DNA of 64,000 bases. Origin: Kribbella sandramycini (GTDB taxonomy: Bacteria > Actinomycetota > Actinomycetes > Propionibacteriales > Kribbellaceae). A program made the translations under genes and the position numbers. The stretch covers positions 62,001 through 126,000 of the forward strand of contig NZ_JABJRC010000002.1 in NCBI RefSeq assembly GCF_013131805.1. The letters run 5' to 3'. The notes under the pieces were generated by a model that did not search any database, was not told the origin of the DNA, and saw nothing but the letters and a program-made list of their open reading frames with translations. The stretch's first letter is position 1; every line of letters starts with the position of its first letter. This document shows positions 19,393 to 28,376 of the stretch, piece after piece.

Positions 19393-19449
19393 GCTCACTC
19401 TACGCGCGTTGACCGAATCTCGCATTCGCTCTACGCTCGTTGAGTGAAT
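19393..19449. promoter_or_regulatory. two TetR operators and the exporter promoter
   Basis: The palindrome ATTC-CTC-ACG--CGT-GAG-GAAT spans 19424-19449. A second, weaker copy centred on ACGCGCGT spans about 19397-19419. The 21-base units 19399-19419 and 19430-19450 agree at 18 bases and start 31 bp apart, three helical turns. The exporter promoter TTGACC (19409-19414), 17 bp, TACGCT (19432-19437) runs through both copies, and TAGAGT of the TetR gene overlaps the first. Confidence 0.7.
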
Positions 19450-19463
19450 CCGGAGGAGGCGAC

Positions 19464-20867
19464 ATGAGGGCGCGTGCTCGTGAAGGCAGCGGGGCCGCGG
19501 CGCTGGCCGTGCTGGCGGGTGGCCAGCTGCTGATCGTGGTGGACGCCACGATCGTCAATGTGGCGCTGGGGCCGATCCGCGACGGGCTGGGCTTCAGCTC
19601 CGCGCAGCTGTCGTGGATCGTGACCGCCTACACCTTGGCCTTCGGCGGATTCCTGATTCCTGGCGGGCGGATCGCGGATCGGTTCGGCCGGCGCCGGGTC
19701 TTCATGGCCGGCGTCGCGGTGTTCGGTGTGGCGTCGTTGGTCGGCGGTGCCGCCGAGACTCCGTTGACACTGGTCGTAGCGCGAGCGGTGCAAGGGCTGG
19801 GTGCGGCTGTGCTGGCGCCGGCCGCGCTGGGGCTGGTGCTGGAGGTGTTTCCATCAGGTCGGGGACGTCGATCGGCGCTCGGGGTGTGGGCCGCGGTCAC
19901 TGCGGCCGGGACCGCCCTCGGGTCGGTGCTCGGCGGCGTACTGGTCGAGGCGCTGTCGTGGCGGTGGGTCCTGTGGATCAACGTTCCGGTGGTGGCGGCG
20001 ATCGTACTGATCGGTCTGGCGGTGGTGCCCCGGTCGGCTGCGGTGTCGACTGGCCGGGGCGACCTGCCTGGTGCCGCTACGGTCACTGGTGGGTTGATGG
20101 CGCTGGTGTATGCGCTGACCGGGGTGGCCGAGTACGGATGGCTGGATGTGAGGACGCTGGCCGGGCTGGTGCTTGCGGCCGGGCTGCTCGCGGCCTTCGT
20201 CGTCGTACAGCGCCGGACTGCGGACCGGCTGATTCCGCCGGAGCTGTTGCGAAACCGCGCTGTCGTCGCAGCTGACGTCGTCGGGCTGGCGTTCGGCGTC
20301 GCGATCTTCGGGCTCTTCTATTTCGTCAGCTTGTTCCTGTCCACGATCAAGGGCGCGGGGCCGATCGCCGTCGGGCTGGCCTTCGTCCCGATGGCCTTGG
20401 CGATCACGATCGCGGCGCAAGTATCTGCCCGGTACGCCGACCGGGTCGCGTCCGGCCGACTGGCTGCCGCGGGCGCGCTGCTGGTCGCGATCGGTATGGC
20501 GCTACTGGGCCGACTCGGCCCGGAGTCGACGTACCTGGGCGCTTTGTTGCCGACGCTGCTGCTGGCCGGTGTGGGGCTTGGGGCGGCCTTCGTACCGCTC
20601 ACGTCTGCCGCCGTCGCCGGTGCCGGCCAGGCGCATGCCGGTGTCGCGTCGGCGCTGTTCAACTCCGGCCAGCAGATTGGCGGTGCGCTGGGGTTGGCTG
20701 TGCTGACGACCGTCAGCGCAGCGCGGGTTTCCGCCCATCCTGATCCGGCCTCGGCTGCTGCGACGACAGCCGGATGGGGCCTGTCCTTTCTGATCGCCGC
20801 CGTCGTCGCCCTGGCCGCTGCGGTCCTGGCGGCCACGCGGATCGTTGCCGTCAAGGAGTCGATCTAG
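19464..20867 (+). CDS. MFS transporter, DHA2 (EmrB/QacA-like) drug exporter
   Basis: 467 aa, ATG with GGAGGAGG upstream. About 14 hydrophobic segments; typical DHA2 features are the first helix with VVDATIVNVALGPI, loop motif GGRIADRFGRRRVF (motif A) and the motif-C-like helix WAAVTAAGTALGSVLGG. Proton-driven efflux of hydrophobic cations or antibiotics across the cytoplasmic membrane is the family role. It is first gene of a TetR-controlled pair; the second MFS gene starts one base after its stop. Confidence 0.9.
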   Translation: MRARAREGSGAAALAVLAGGQLLIVVDATIVNVALGPIRDGLGFSSAQLSWIVTAYTLAFGGFLIPGGRIADRFGRRRVFMAGVAVFGVASLVGGAAETPLTLVVARAVQGLGAAVLAPAALGLVLEVFPSGRGRRSALGVWAAVTAAGTALGSVLGGVLVEALSWRWVLWINVPVVAAIVLIGLAVVPRSAAVSTGRGDLPGAATVTGGLMALVYALTGVAEYGWLDVRTLAGLVLAAGLLAAFVVVQRRTADRLIPPELLRNRAVVAADVVGLAFGVAIFGLFYFVSLFLSTIKGAGPIAVGLAFVPMALAITIAAQVSARYADRVASGRLAAAGALLVAIGMALLGRLGPESTYLGALLPTLLLAGVGLGAAFVPLTSAAVAGAGQAHAGVASALFNSGQQIGGALGLAVLTTVSAARVSAHPDPASAAATTAGWGLSFLIAAVVALAAAVLAATRIVAVKESI

Positions 20868-20868
20868 A

Positions 20869-22041
20869 GTGCTTGCCAGCTATCGCGAGGCCCTTGCCGC
20901 GCCCGGAATCGCCCGAGTCGTTGCTGCCGTCCTGGTGTGCTACCTGCTGTCCGGAATGGTGAATCTGTCCCTGCTGACCAGTGCGGAAGCCGCCTCTGGC
21001 AGCTACGCGGTTGCCGGGGCTGTCGTCGGTGCGTATTCAACTGCCGTGGCCATCGCCGCTCCGATCTGGGGACGAGTCGTCGACCGGCGCGGTGCGCGCC
21101 GGACGTTGGCTCTGACAGCCGTCGTTCAGACGCTGCTTTTCGCCGGGTACATCGCCGTCGCCGCGCTGGGCCTGCCTGCTGCGGCCTTGATCGTGACGGC
21201 AGCCGCTGCCGGATCCTGCAGCCCGCCATCGTCTGCGGTGGCCAAGAAGGTGTTCGCCGCTACCAGCGAGTCTGGAGCGCGTCGCGCGCTGTTCGCGATC
21301 TCAGGTCTGTTCACGGAGACGGTTTTCGTCATCGGTCCGCTGCTGGTCGGGCTCGTGACTGCTTTCGGGCAACCGATCGTTGCCGTTGTGGTGACGGCGG
21401 TGGTCTCGGCGGTCGGCGTCCTCTGGCTCCGCTCCGCGCCGGCGGTTCGAGGTGTCAGCAGTGTGCCGGGCAGTGCGCTTAGCGCGTCTCGGCCGGCTAG
21501 TTGGACGTCCCGGCAGGTTCACGTTCTGGCTGTCGTCGTGCTGGGGGCGGTTGCCATCGGAGCACTTCAGGTGAGTGTCGTCGCCCATGCCGAACGCCTG
21601 GGGGCGAACTCCGGGCTCTTCGTCGCGGCCATGGCCTGCGGCGGTGTGCTTGCGAGCTTCACCTACGGCGGCGTCGCGCTGCCCGGCAGCCTGCCGGCCC
21701 AGCTTTCGGTCGCGCTCGGCCTGTACGGCTTGCTGATCCTGACTCTCGGGGCCGGTCCTGCGGCCGTCGTCTCGGTTCTGCTCCTGGTCCTGATCGGGGC
21801 GGCCACCGGCCCGGCCGATGCCATCGAGGCGCTGCTGATCGCCGAACACACCCCACGCGATGCCCAATCCCAAGGATTCGCCGCGCTCACCACCGCCAAC
21901 TGGCTCGGCTTCGCGGCCGGCAGCGCGCTCGCGGGAGTGCTGATCGAGCAGGTCGCACTCACCGCCGCCATCGCGCTCGCCGCCGCGGCGGCGCTGGTGG
22001 CCGCCCTGTCGCTCCTACCTGCGCGCGCTCGATTGGCGTAA
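20869..22041 (+). CDS. MFS transporter (second exporter of the operon)
   Basis: 390 aa from a GTG one base after the first exporter's stop, with AAGGAG ten bases upstream, so the two are translationally coupled. About 12 membrane segments; loop 2-3 reads GRVVDRRGARRTL, as in motif A. It resembles the YcaD/SetA-like actinobacterial MFS group of sugar or drug exporters. The substrate is unknown; co-transcription with a DHA2 exporter under one TetR protein points to efflux. Confidence 0.85.
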   Translation: MLASYREALAAPGIARVVAAVLVCYLLSGMVNLSLLTSAEAASGSYAVAGAVVGAYSTAVAIAAPIWGRVVDRRGARRTLALTAVVQTLLFAGYIAVAALGLPAAALIVTAAAAGSCSPPSSAVAKKVFAATSESGARRALFAISGLFTETVFVIGPLLVGLVTAFGQPIVAVVVTAVVSAVGVLWLRSAPAVRGVSSVPGSALSASRPASWTSRQVHVLAVVVLGAVAIGALQVSVVAHAERLGANSGLFVAAMACGGVLASFTYGGVALPGSLPAQLSVALGLYGLLILTLGAGPAAVVSVLLLVLIGAATGPADAIEALLIAEHTPRDAQSQGFAALTTANWLGFAAGSALAGVLIEQVALTAAIALAAAAALVAALSLLPARARLA

Positions 22042-22045
22042 GTAT

Positions 22046-22061
22046 TCGAACAAGTGTTCTA
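22046..22061 (+). promoter_or_regulatory. LexA (SOS) box of dnaE2
   Basis: TCGAACAAGTGTTCTA has both SOS half-sites (TCGAAC / GTTC) with 4-base spacing. It ends 7 bases before the dnaE2 ATG and begins 4 bases after the MFS stop codon. dnaE2 is a known LexA target in actinobacteria, so this is a confident site. TAATGA directly after the box may serve as -10, which would put the transcript start at or just inside the gene. Confidence 0.85.
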
Positions 22062-22068
22062 ATGAGGC

Positions 22069-25000
22069 ATGGGGTACAACAATCCGCCGATCAAGTGGTC
22101 GGAGCTGGAGCGCCGGCTCTCGGATCGGTCGCGGCCGGGGAGCCATGGCGGCCGGCCGGTGACGGCCGACGGCGGGGACAGCCCGGCCTGGTCGCAGCAT
22201 CGGGGGCCTTATGTGCCGGCGAAGGTGCAGCGCGGGGAGGCTGAGGTGGCCTATGCCGAGTTGCATGTGCATTCGAATTACTCGTTCCTGGATGGGGCTT
22301 CCCAGCCGGAGGAGTTGATCGAGACAGCGGTGCGGCAGGGGCTGCATGCGCTGGCGCTCACCGATCACGACGGGTTCTACGGTGCGGCGCGGTTCGCCGA
22401 GGCCGCGGCGGCGTACTCGTTGCCGACGGTGTTCGGTGCGGAGCTGTCGTTGGGGCTGACGCACCCGCAGAACGGGGTGGCCGATCCGGAGGGGAGCCAT
22501 CTGCTGGTGCTGGCCGAAGGGCAGGAGGGGTACCACCAGCTGGCGGGGGCGATCACCGAGGCGCAGTTGGCCGGTGAGGAGAAGGGGCGCCCGGTCTACC
22601 ACCTGGAGGAGCTGGCGAAAGACGATCCGGAGTGGGTGATTCTGACCGGCTGCCGGAAGGGGCTGGTGCGGCAGGCGCTGGAGCGGGGCGGGCAGGCCGA
22701 GGGGCCGGCGGCGGCCGGGCGGGAGCTGGATCGGCTGACGCAATTGTTCGGCAAGGATCGCGTGGTGGTCGAGCTGATCGACCACCACCTGCCTACCGAT
22801 ACCATCCGGAACCGGATCCTCGCCGAGCTGGCTGCCGATCGCGGTCTCCCGGTCGTTGCCACGAACAACGTTCACTACGCGGCCCCGGCGCAGTACAAGC
22901 TGGCCTCGGCGCTGGCCGCCGTCCGCGCGCGCCGCGATCTGGACGCGATGGACGGCTGGCTCCCGCCGAGCGGGATGGCCTTCCTGCGGACGGGGGCCGA
23001 GATGGCTTACCGCTTCCGCCGGTACGACGGCGCGGTCGCGCGCTCGGTCACCCTGGCCGACCAGCTCGCGTTCGACCTGGCCCGGGCGAAACCCAAGCTC
23101 CCGTTACGCGACGTCCCGAAGGGGGAGACGCCGATGAGCTGGCTGCGCCACGTCACCTTCGAGGGCGCCGCCCGCCGGTACGGCACCCGCGAGCAGCGCC
23201 CGGATGCGTACGACCGGCTGGCCCGCGAGCTGGCCGTGATCGAGGAGAAGGGGTTCCCCGGGTACTTCCTGATCGTCCACGACATCGTCAGCTTCGCCCA
23301 CCGGGAGGGGATCCTCTGCCAGGGCAGGGGTTCCGCGGCGAACTCGGCGGTCTGCTACGCGCTCGGGATCACCGCCGTCGACAGCATCCTCTACGACCTG
23401 CCGTTCGAGCGGTTCCTCGCCTCGACCCGGGCCGAGGAGCCCGATATCGACGTCGACTTCGACTCCGACCGGCGCGAGGAGGTGATCCAGTACGTCTACG
23501 GCAAGTACGGCCGCCGGAACGCCGCCCAGGTGGCGAACGTGATCTCCTACCGGCCGAAGTCCGCCGTCCGCGATGTCGCCAAGGCCCTGGGGTACTCGGT
23601 CGGCCAGCAGGACGCCTGGTCCAAACAGGTGGACGGCTGGAGCCCGGAGATCACCTCGACCGAACACGACATCCCGCCGCGGGTGGTGGCGATGGCGACG
23701 CAGCTGCTGAAGTTCCCACGCCATCTGGGGATCCACTCCGGGGGCATGGTGCTGACCGAGCGCCCGGTGGGCCAGGTGGTGCCGATCGAGCATGCCCGGA
23801 AGGAGAATCGCACCGTCCTGCAGTGGGACAAGGACGACTGCGCGTGGATGGGGCTGGTGAAGTTCGATCTGCTCGGTCTCGGCATGCTGGCCGCCCTGCA
23901 GTACTGCCTGGACATGGTCCGCGATCGGCTGGGCGAGTCGTGGTTGCTGCACAACATCCCGAAGGAGGAGGCCGGCGTCTACGACCAGCTCTGCCGGGCC
24001 GATTCGGTCGGCGTCTTCCAGGTCGAGTCGCGGGCGCAGATGGCGACGCTGCCGCGGCTGCGGCCGCGCAAGTTCTACGACCTGGTCACCGAGATCGCGC
24101 TGATCCGGCCCGGGCCGATCCAGGGCGGCGCCGTCCATCCGTACATCCGCCGCCGGACGGGGGAGGAGCCGGTCACCTACCTGCATCCCAAGCTGAAGCC
24201 GGTGCTCGAACGGACGATGGGGGTACCGCTGTTCCAGGAGCAGCTGATGCAGATGGCGATGGCGGTCGGCGAGATCGACGGCGACGAGGCCGACCTGCTG
24301 CGCCGGGCGATGGGCTCCAAACGCGGGGTCGAGAAGATCTCCTCCCTCCAGGACAAGCTGTACGCCGGGATGGCGCGGAACGGGATCGAGGGCGAGCTGG
24401 CCGACGAGATCTACGCCAAGATCGAGGCCTTCGCGAATTTCGGGTTCGCCGAGTCGCACTCGATCAGCTTCGCCCTGCTGGTCTACTCCAGCACGTGGTT
24501 GCGGCTGCACTACCCGGCCGCGTTCCTGGCCGCGCTGCTGCGGGCGCAGCCGATGGGGTTCTACTCACCGCAGTCCCTGGTCGCCGATGCGCGGCGGCAC
24601 GGCGTCGAAGTACGCCGTCCCGACCTGCAACGCTCGGCGGTCGATGCCGAGCTGGAGCTCCTGGTCGACGGTCAGGAGCGGCAGGGCCCGACCGGCTCGC
24701 CGTCCTGTCTGCTCGACCCGCAGCCGCCGGTCGGGCCGTTCGACCCGAAGGCGCCGTTCGACTCGACTCTGCACCGGCGCGACGGGGTGTTCGCCGTCCG
24801 GCTCGGGTTGTCGGAGGTCCGGACGGTGGGGGAGAAGGGAGCCAAGCTGATCGTCGAGGAGCGCGAGCGCGGCGGGCCCTATCGCGATATGGCCGACCTG
24901 GTGCGGCGGACCGGTATCACTGCGGGGCAGGTCGAGGCGCTCGCGACCGCCGGAGCCTTCGACTGTTTCGGCCTCGACCGGCGGCAAGCCCTGTGGGAGG

Positions 25001-25491
25001 CGGGTCGCGCGGCCGAGGAGCGCCCGGACCGCCTGGCCGGCGTCTCGGTCGCCGGCCCACCGCCGACCCTGCCCGGGATGAGCGATATCGAGACCGACAT
25101 GGCCGACCTGTGGTCCACCTCGATCACCACCACCAGCCACCCGATCGAGCGCGTCCGAGCCGACCTCCGCGCCGCCGGCATCCTCTCGGCCGCCCAGCTC
25201 CGCGAAGTCCCCGACGGCGCCCGCGTCCGCGTCGCCGGCGTCGTCACCCACCGCCAGCGCCCCGCCACCGCCTCCGGCGTCACCTTCATGAACCTCGAGG
25301 ACGAAACCGGCATGGCCAACATCGTCATCACCAAAGGCTGCTGGCGCCGCCACGCCGCCACCGCCCGCAACGCCACCGCCCTCATCGTCCGCGGCCGCGT
25401 AGAACGAGCCGGCGAAGTAACCAACCTCTCCGCCGACTCCCTCACCCGCCTCCCCCTGGCCACCAAAACCCCCTCCCGAGACTTCCGCTGA
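22069..25491 (+). CDS. dnaE2: error-prone DNA polymerase III alpha subunit DnaE2 (ImuC)
   Basis: 1,140 aa, the usual length. The N-terminus MGYNNPPIKWSELERRL is characteristic of DnaE2. Then the PHP domain (LHVHSNYSFLDG, His66), the palm with the catalytic acidic cluster EPDIDVDFDSDRREEV (Asp459, 461, 463), fingers (FQEQLMQMAMAVGEIDGDEA, NFGFAESHSISFALLVYSS), helix-hairpin-helix and an OB-fold end (VAGVVTHRQRPATASGVTFM). It performs translesion synthesis and damage-induced mutagenesis. Its partners imuA and imuB are not in the window. A LexA box lies immediately upstream. The last ~120 codons are unusually rich in C-ending codons. Confidence 0.97.
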   Translation: MGYNNPPIKWSELERRLSDRSRPGSHGGRPVTADGGDSPAWSQHRGPYVPAKVQRGEAEVAYAELHVHSNYSFLDGASQPEELIETAVRQGLHALALTDHDGFYGAARFAEAAAAYSLPTVFGAELSLGLTHPQNGVADPEGSHLLVLAEGQEGYHQLAGAITEAQLAGEEKGRPVYHLEELAKDDPEWVILTGCRKGLVRQALERGGQAEGPAAAGRELDRLTQLFGKDRVVVELIDHHLPTDTIRNRILAELAADRGLPVVATNNVHYAAPAQYKLASALAAVRARRDLDAMDGWLPPSGMAFLRTGAEMAYRFRRYDGAVARSVTLADQLAFDLARAKPKLPLRDVPKGETPMSWLRHVTFEGAARRYGTREQRPDAYDRLARELAVIEEKGFPGYFLIVHDIVSFAHREGILCQGRGSAANSAVCYALGITAVDSILYDLPFERFLASTRAEEPDIDVDFDSDRREEVIQYVYGKYGRRNAAQVANVISYRPKSAVRDVAKALGYSVGQQDAWSKQVDGWSPEITSTEHDIPPRVVAMATQLLKFPRHLGIHSGGMVLTERPVGQVVPIEHARKENRTVLQWDKDDCAWMGLVKFDLLGLGMLAALQYCLDMVRDRLGESWLLHNIPKEEAGVYDQLCRADSVGVFQVESRAQMATLPRLRPRKFYDLVTEIALIRPGPIQGGAVHPYIRRRTGEEPVTYLHPKLKPVLERTMGVPLFQEQLMQMAMAVGEIDGDEADLLRRAMGSKRGVEKISSLQDKLYAGMARNGIEGELADEIYAKIEAFANFGFAESHSISFALLVYSSTWLRLHYPAAFLAALLRAQPMGFYSPQSLVADARRHGVEVRRPDLQRSAVDAELELLVDGQERQGPTGSPSCLLDPQPPVGPFDPKAPFDSTLHRRDGVFAVRLGLSEVRTVGEKGAKLIVEERERGGPYRDMADLVRRTGITAGQVEALATAGAFDCFGLDRRQALWEAGRAAEERPDRLAGVSVAGPPPTLPGMSDIETDMADLWSTSITTTSHPIERVRADLRAAGILSAAQLREVPDGARVRVAGVVTHRQRPATASGVTFMNLEDETGMANIVITKGCWRRHAATARNATALIVRGRVERAGEVTNLSADSLTRLPLATKTPSRDFR

Positions 25492-25565
25492 TCCGCGGTT
25501 GCCCAACTGTCGGTCAGGCGGCAAGCTTGAGCGTCAGCAACACCCTGATCGTGAGAGGTCAGCAG

Positions 25566-26081
25566 ATGGGCCCGGACCACCTGATCCCGCTCGATGTCAC
25601 CGGCGAGGCCGATATCCAAGCGCAGGTCGATCAGGTGCGGGCCGCGCTGGCCGATGAAGGCGCTCTCGACGGTGGAGTGCAGTGGGCGCATGACCGGAAG
25701 GTGTTGCTGGTTCGACTGGTCGGCCCGCTCGATGGATCGTCACCGGCAGTGGAGCACGCCAAAGCCATCGCATTGAGCGTGGAGCAAGGGCTCGCAGTCG
25801 AGTTCCAGTCGGTGAGGTACTCGCGAGTGGAGCTGGAAGCCCTGAGCGAGCGGCTGCTCCCGACGCAGGCAGAATGGGCGCCGGGAGGCATTCCCCGCGC
25901 CTCGGGTGGCTGTGACCTTGCGCAGAACCGAGTGGTGTTGCTGGTGCCGAACGACGCCGGCGATACCGCGGCCTGGGCAGAGTGTGTCGAGGCGATGCAG
26001 GACGATCGAGTGCTGCTGCTGTTCTCCACGCCGGACCCGCGCGGAGACTGGATCGACCAGGGGCCTCCTCATCAGCCATGA
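25566..26081 (+). CDS. hypothetical protein
   Basis: 171 aa, ATG with GAGAGG seven bases upstream, 74 bases after dnaE2. The frame has normal high GC3. The protein appears to be two similar alpha/beta halves: DEGALDGGVQWAHDRKVLLVRL (first) and PRASGGCDLAQNRVVLLVPND (second), each with a hydrophobic strand followed by an acidic helix. No signal peptide, no recognised family. Proximity to dnaE2 could mean co-transcription in the SOS response, but nothing in the sequence proves it. Confidence 0.6.
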   Translation: MGPDHLIPLDVTGEADIQAQVDQVRAALADEGALDGGVQWAHDRKVLLVRLVGPLDGSSPAVEHAKAIALSVEQGLAVEFQSVRYSRVELEALSERLLPTQAEWAPGGIPRASGGCDLAQNRVVLLVPNDAGDTAAWAECVEAMQDDRVLLLFSTPDPRGDWIDQGPPHQP

Positions 26082-26145
26082 ACCGCAGTTCGAGCGCCCG
26101 GGGGTGCAACGAATGTGGGGTGGGGGGCGTCTACTGTGGGAGGTG

Positions 26146-26571
26146 ATGAGGATGCGTAGGTACTCGGTGGCCCTGGTGGCCGCTGTCATGGTGTTTTTGG
26201 TTGCTTGTGGCAATGAATCTGCGGGAGGAAACCCGGCTGTGAACCCGTCCGACAGTTCGAACCCGACCTCGCCGACGCCGTCGGTCCCGCCGGTGAGTAC
26301 GCCGCCTGGGGCTGCGGCTGCGCCGGTGGAGCAGGCCAAGGCCGATTTGACCAAGCGGCTCGGGATTGCCGAGACCGCCGTCAAGGTCCTCGGCGCCGAG
26401 GAAGTCACTTGGTCCGACGGCAGTCTCGGCTGCCCGGAGCCGGGGATGCACTACACCCAGGCTCTGGTGAACGGGATGCGGATCACTCTCGAGGCCGATG
26501 GCAAGCGGTACGAGTACCACTCGGGTGGGGCCCGTCCGCCGTTCCTGTGTGAGAACCCGCAGGCGCGCTGA
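26146..26571 (+). CDS. secreted lipoprotein of unknown function
   Basis: 141 aa. Signal peptide with lipobox (VALVAAVMVFLVAC), so Cys about 21 becomes the lipid anchor. A Ser/Pro/Thr-rich spacer follows, then a small domain with AKADLTKRLGIAETAVKVLG, TWSDGSLGCPEPGMHYTQAL and GKRYEYHSGG...PFLC. Similar small domains occur in many actinobacterial lipoproteins; the two Cys may form a disulfide. Convergent with the VKOR gene, 3 bases apart, so the neighbours do not suggest a role. Confidence 0.75.
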   Translation: MRMRRYSVALVAAVMVFLVACGNESAGGNPAVNPSDSSNPTSPTPSVPPVSTPPGAAAAPVEQAKADLTKRLGIAETAVKVLGAEEVTWSDGSLGCPEPGMHYTQALVNGMRITLEADGKRYEYHSGGARPPFLCENPQAR

Positions 26572-26574
26572 GCG

Positions 26575-27138
26575 TCACAGCAGGGTCTTCCAGTACGACC
26601 AGAACTGCTCGCCGATCAGCGTGAGTACGACGACCGCCCAGGTGGTCAGCACGGCGCCGTGGTACTTCGTCGGCGTCCTGGCCACCCGGGTGGTGCGCAG
26701 GTTGTGCAGGGTCGTGTACCAGAAGATCGGGATCGTGACCGTCCAGACGGCCATGCAGTACGGGCAGAGCGCGTGGATCCGGTAGAGGCTCTGGAACATC
26801 AGCCAATGCACGAACACCACGCCGAAGGTCGCCCCGGCCTGCAACCCCCACCAGAACCAGCGCCGAAACCCGGCCCCCGCCAGCAGCCCGGCGCCGACCG
26901 TCGCCACCGCGAACCCGGCGACCCCGAGCAGCGGATTCGGAAACCCGAACACCTCCGCCTGCGGTTTCGTCATCACCGACCCACACGACAGCACCGGATT
27001 CAAACTGCACGACGGCACGTACGCCGAATCCCGCAGCATCGCGATCTTCTCCACCAGCAACACCCCCGAGGCGATCAGCCCGATCACCCCACCCACCAAC
27101 AACACCCAAGGCAACAACCTAGGAAACGGCTCCAACAC
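26575..27138 (-). CDS. vitamin K epoxide reductase (VKOR) family protein
   Basis: 187 aa if started at the GTG 27138; the start is uncertain because no clear ribosome-binding site is present and the frame stays open upstream. Four to five membrane helices. The four catalytic cysteines are there: SCSLNPVLSCGSV in the first loop and CPYC in HALCPYCMAVW. Bacterial VKOR passes electrons from a DsbA-like partner to menaquinone, making disulfides in exported proteins. The gene just upstream (27203-27865) encodes exactly such a CxxC thioredoxin-fold protein, so the pair forms a complete oxidative folding pathway. Confidence 0.85.
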   Translation of the reverse strand: MLEPFPRLLPWVLLVGGVIGLIASGVLLVEKIAMLRDSAYVPSCSLNPVLSCGSVMTKPQAEVFGFPNPLLGVAGFAVATVGAGLLAGAGFRRWFWWGLQAGATFGVVFVHWLMFQSLYRIHALCPYCMAVWTVTIPIFWYTTLHNLRTTRVARTPTKYHGAVLTTWAVVVLTLIGEQFWSYWKTLL

Positions 27139-27202
27139 GCCGACCGCAGCCGCCCCGCCGGGTGCGGGCCGGGCGGCTGAGGCGGAGCGGGTGCTGCGGG
27201 GG

Positions 27203-27865
27203 TTACTTGAGGGCGGCATTGAGGCTGGCCTTGAGGTCTTCGACCGACTTGGGCTCCAGTTTGGCGCCGTTGAGGTAGAAGGTGGGGGTGCCGGTGACGC
27301 CGAGGGCCTCGCCGTCGGCGACGTCGCGTTTGATGCGCTCCAGCGTGGCGGGGTCGGCGTAGGCCTTGTCCCACGCGGCGAGGTCGAGGCCCAGCGACTT
27401 GGCGAAGTCGCGGAAGCGGGCATCGGCGGGGACCTGCTGCTCGCCCCACTCGGCCTGGGTCTCGTACATCTTCTGGTACATCTGCTCGAACTTGCCCTGC
27501 GCGGCCGCCGCCTCGACCGCCCGCGCCGCGCGTTCGCCGTTGAAGTGCCCGGGCAACGGGAAGTACCGGACGACGAACGTCACCTTGCCGGCGTACTCCT
27601 TGCGCAGGTCCTCGACCACCGGGAAGGCCGCCCGGCACGACTCGCACTCGAAGTCGAGGAACTCGACGAAGGTCGCCTTCCCGTCCGCGGCGACGTCGAG
27701 TTTGTGGCTGTCCGGACGGACGAGCCGTTCGTGGCGGTCGGTCTGAGCGGCCGCGGTCGTACCCGAAGAGGTGTCGTCGCGGGTGGCGTTGACGGTGAGC
27801 AGGATGCCGGCGACCACGACGAAAGCCGCCGCGATGCCGATGGACAAACGGGTATTGGTGTTCAT
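27203..27865 (-). CDS. DsbA-like membrane-anchored thiol oxidoreductase
   Basis: 220 aa. An N-terminal membrane anchor (SIGIAAAFVVVAGILLTV) is followed by an extracytoplasmic thioredoxin-fold domain: FVEFLDFECESCRAAFPVVE carries the redox pair CESC, and GVTGTPTFYLNG is the cis-Pro loop. This is the DsbA/MdbA-type family (thioredoxin_4). It would introduce disulfides in secreted proteins and be re-oxidised by the VKOR encoded 65 bases downstream. Same strand, probably one mRNA. Confidence 0.9.
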   Translation of the reverse strand: MNTNTRLSIGIAAAFVVVAGILLTVNATRDDTSSGTTAAAQTDRHERLVRPDSHKLDVAADGKATFVEFLDFECESCRAAFPVVEDLRKEYAGKVTFVVRYFPLPGHFNGERAARAVEAAAAQGKFEQMYQKMYETQAEWGEQQVPADARFRDFAKSLGLDLAAWDKAYADPATLERIKRDVADGEALGVTGTPTFYLNGAKLEPKSVEDLKASLNAALK

Positions 27866-27938
27866 GGATCCTCGATTCAGCTGGGCATGGGTGAGCGCGC
27901 GGCAAACGTGCCGCGGCGGACGGACCGAGCTGAGAGGC

Positions 27939-28313
27939 TTAGGTGCGGGAGATCCGCAATTGGGTCAGCGAGACGGCTGACGGGCAGAAAGCGGCCGGTA
28001 CGCCGAACCGGGCGCGGATCGCGGCGGGCCGGACCGGCCGGAGGGCGACGACCCGGATCGCGCGCGCCGCGACGAGCAGGATCGACAGGCCGAGCAGACT
28101 CGGCACGATCCGGTGGGTGTGCGAGTCGGCGACCGGCAACACCTCCGGCACGTCGTCGAAGTCGAGGTGCAGCGGGCCGATCATCTCGATGGCCATGGAG
28201 TTGGCCAGGGCGGTCTCGGCCGACTCCGTCGGGCTGTGGAACGCGCACATGGCGAGTAGCGCCGCGACCAGCATCAGGCCGCGCGCGAACAATCGCCGTA
28301 CCGAACCGTCCAT
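27939..28313 (-). CDS. small membrane protein next to a metal-efflux operon
   Basis: 124 aa from the ATG at 28313 (longer starts at 28322 and 28373 are possible). Two hydrophobic segments (LFARGLMLVAALLAMCAF; IVPSLLGLSILLVAARAI) flank an acidic outer loop with HLDFDDVPEVLPVADSHTH, which contains His and Asp that could bind metal. C-terminus is basic. No family recognised. It is divergent from the CmtR-like sensor gene across 60 bases, so it may belong to the same metal response. Confidence 0.55.
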   Translation of the reverse strand: MDGSVRRLFARGLMLVAALLAMCAFHSPTESAETALANSMAIEMIGPLHLDFDDVPEVLPVADSHTHRIVPSLLGLSILLVAARAIRVVALRPVRPAAIRARFGVPAAFCPSAVSLTQLRISRT

Positions 28314-28361
28314 CTCGGGCACCAGCGTAGCGCCGACTTCCCAAACGGGACTACTGGACGA

Positions 28362-28376
28362 TAATATCGCCATATG
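28362..28376 (+). promoter_or_regulatory. leaderless promoter and operator of the CmtR-like gene
   Basis: TAATAT (28362-28367) ends 6 nt before the ATG at 28374 and there is no Shine-Dalgarno, so the transcript is probably leaderless. ATATCGCCATAT (28364-28375) is a short inverted repeat over the predicted transcription start, where an ArsR-family repressor would block the polymerase. Confidence 0.5.

Noticed and set aside
22632..26081. Very long open frame (over 1,100 codons) on the plus strand, out of frame with dnaE2
   Set aside because: Up to about 25500 it is a G/C-rich shadow of dnaE2 with Arg/Gly/Ala-rich translation and no motif. Only its tail from 25566 has normal coding character and is kept as a separate gene.
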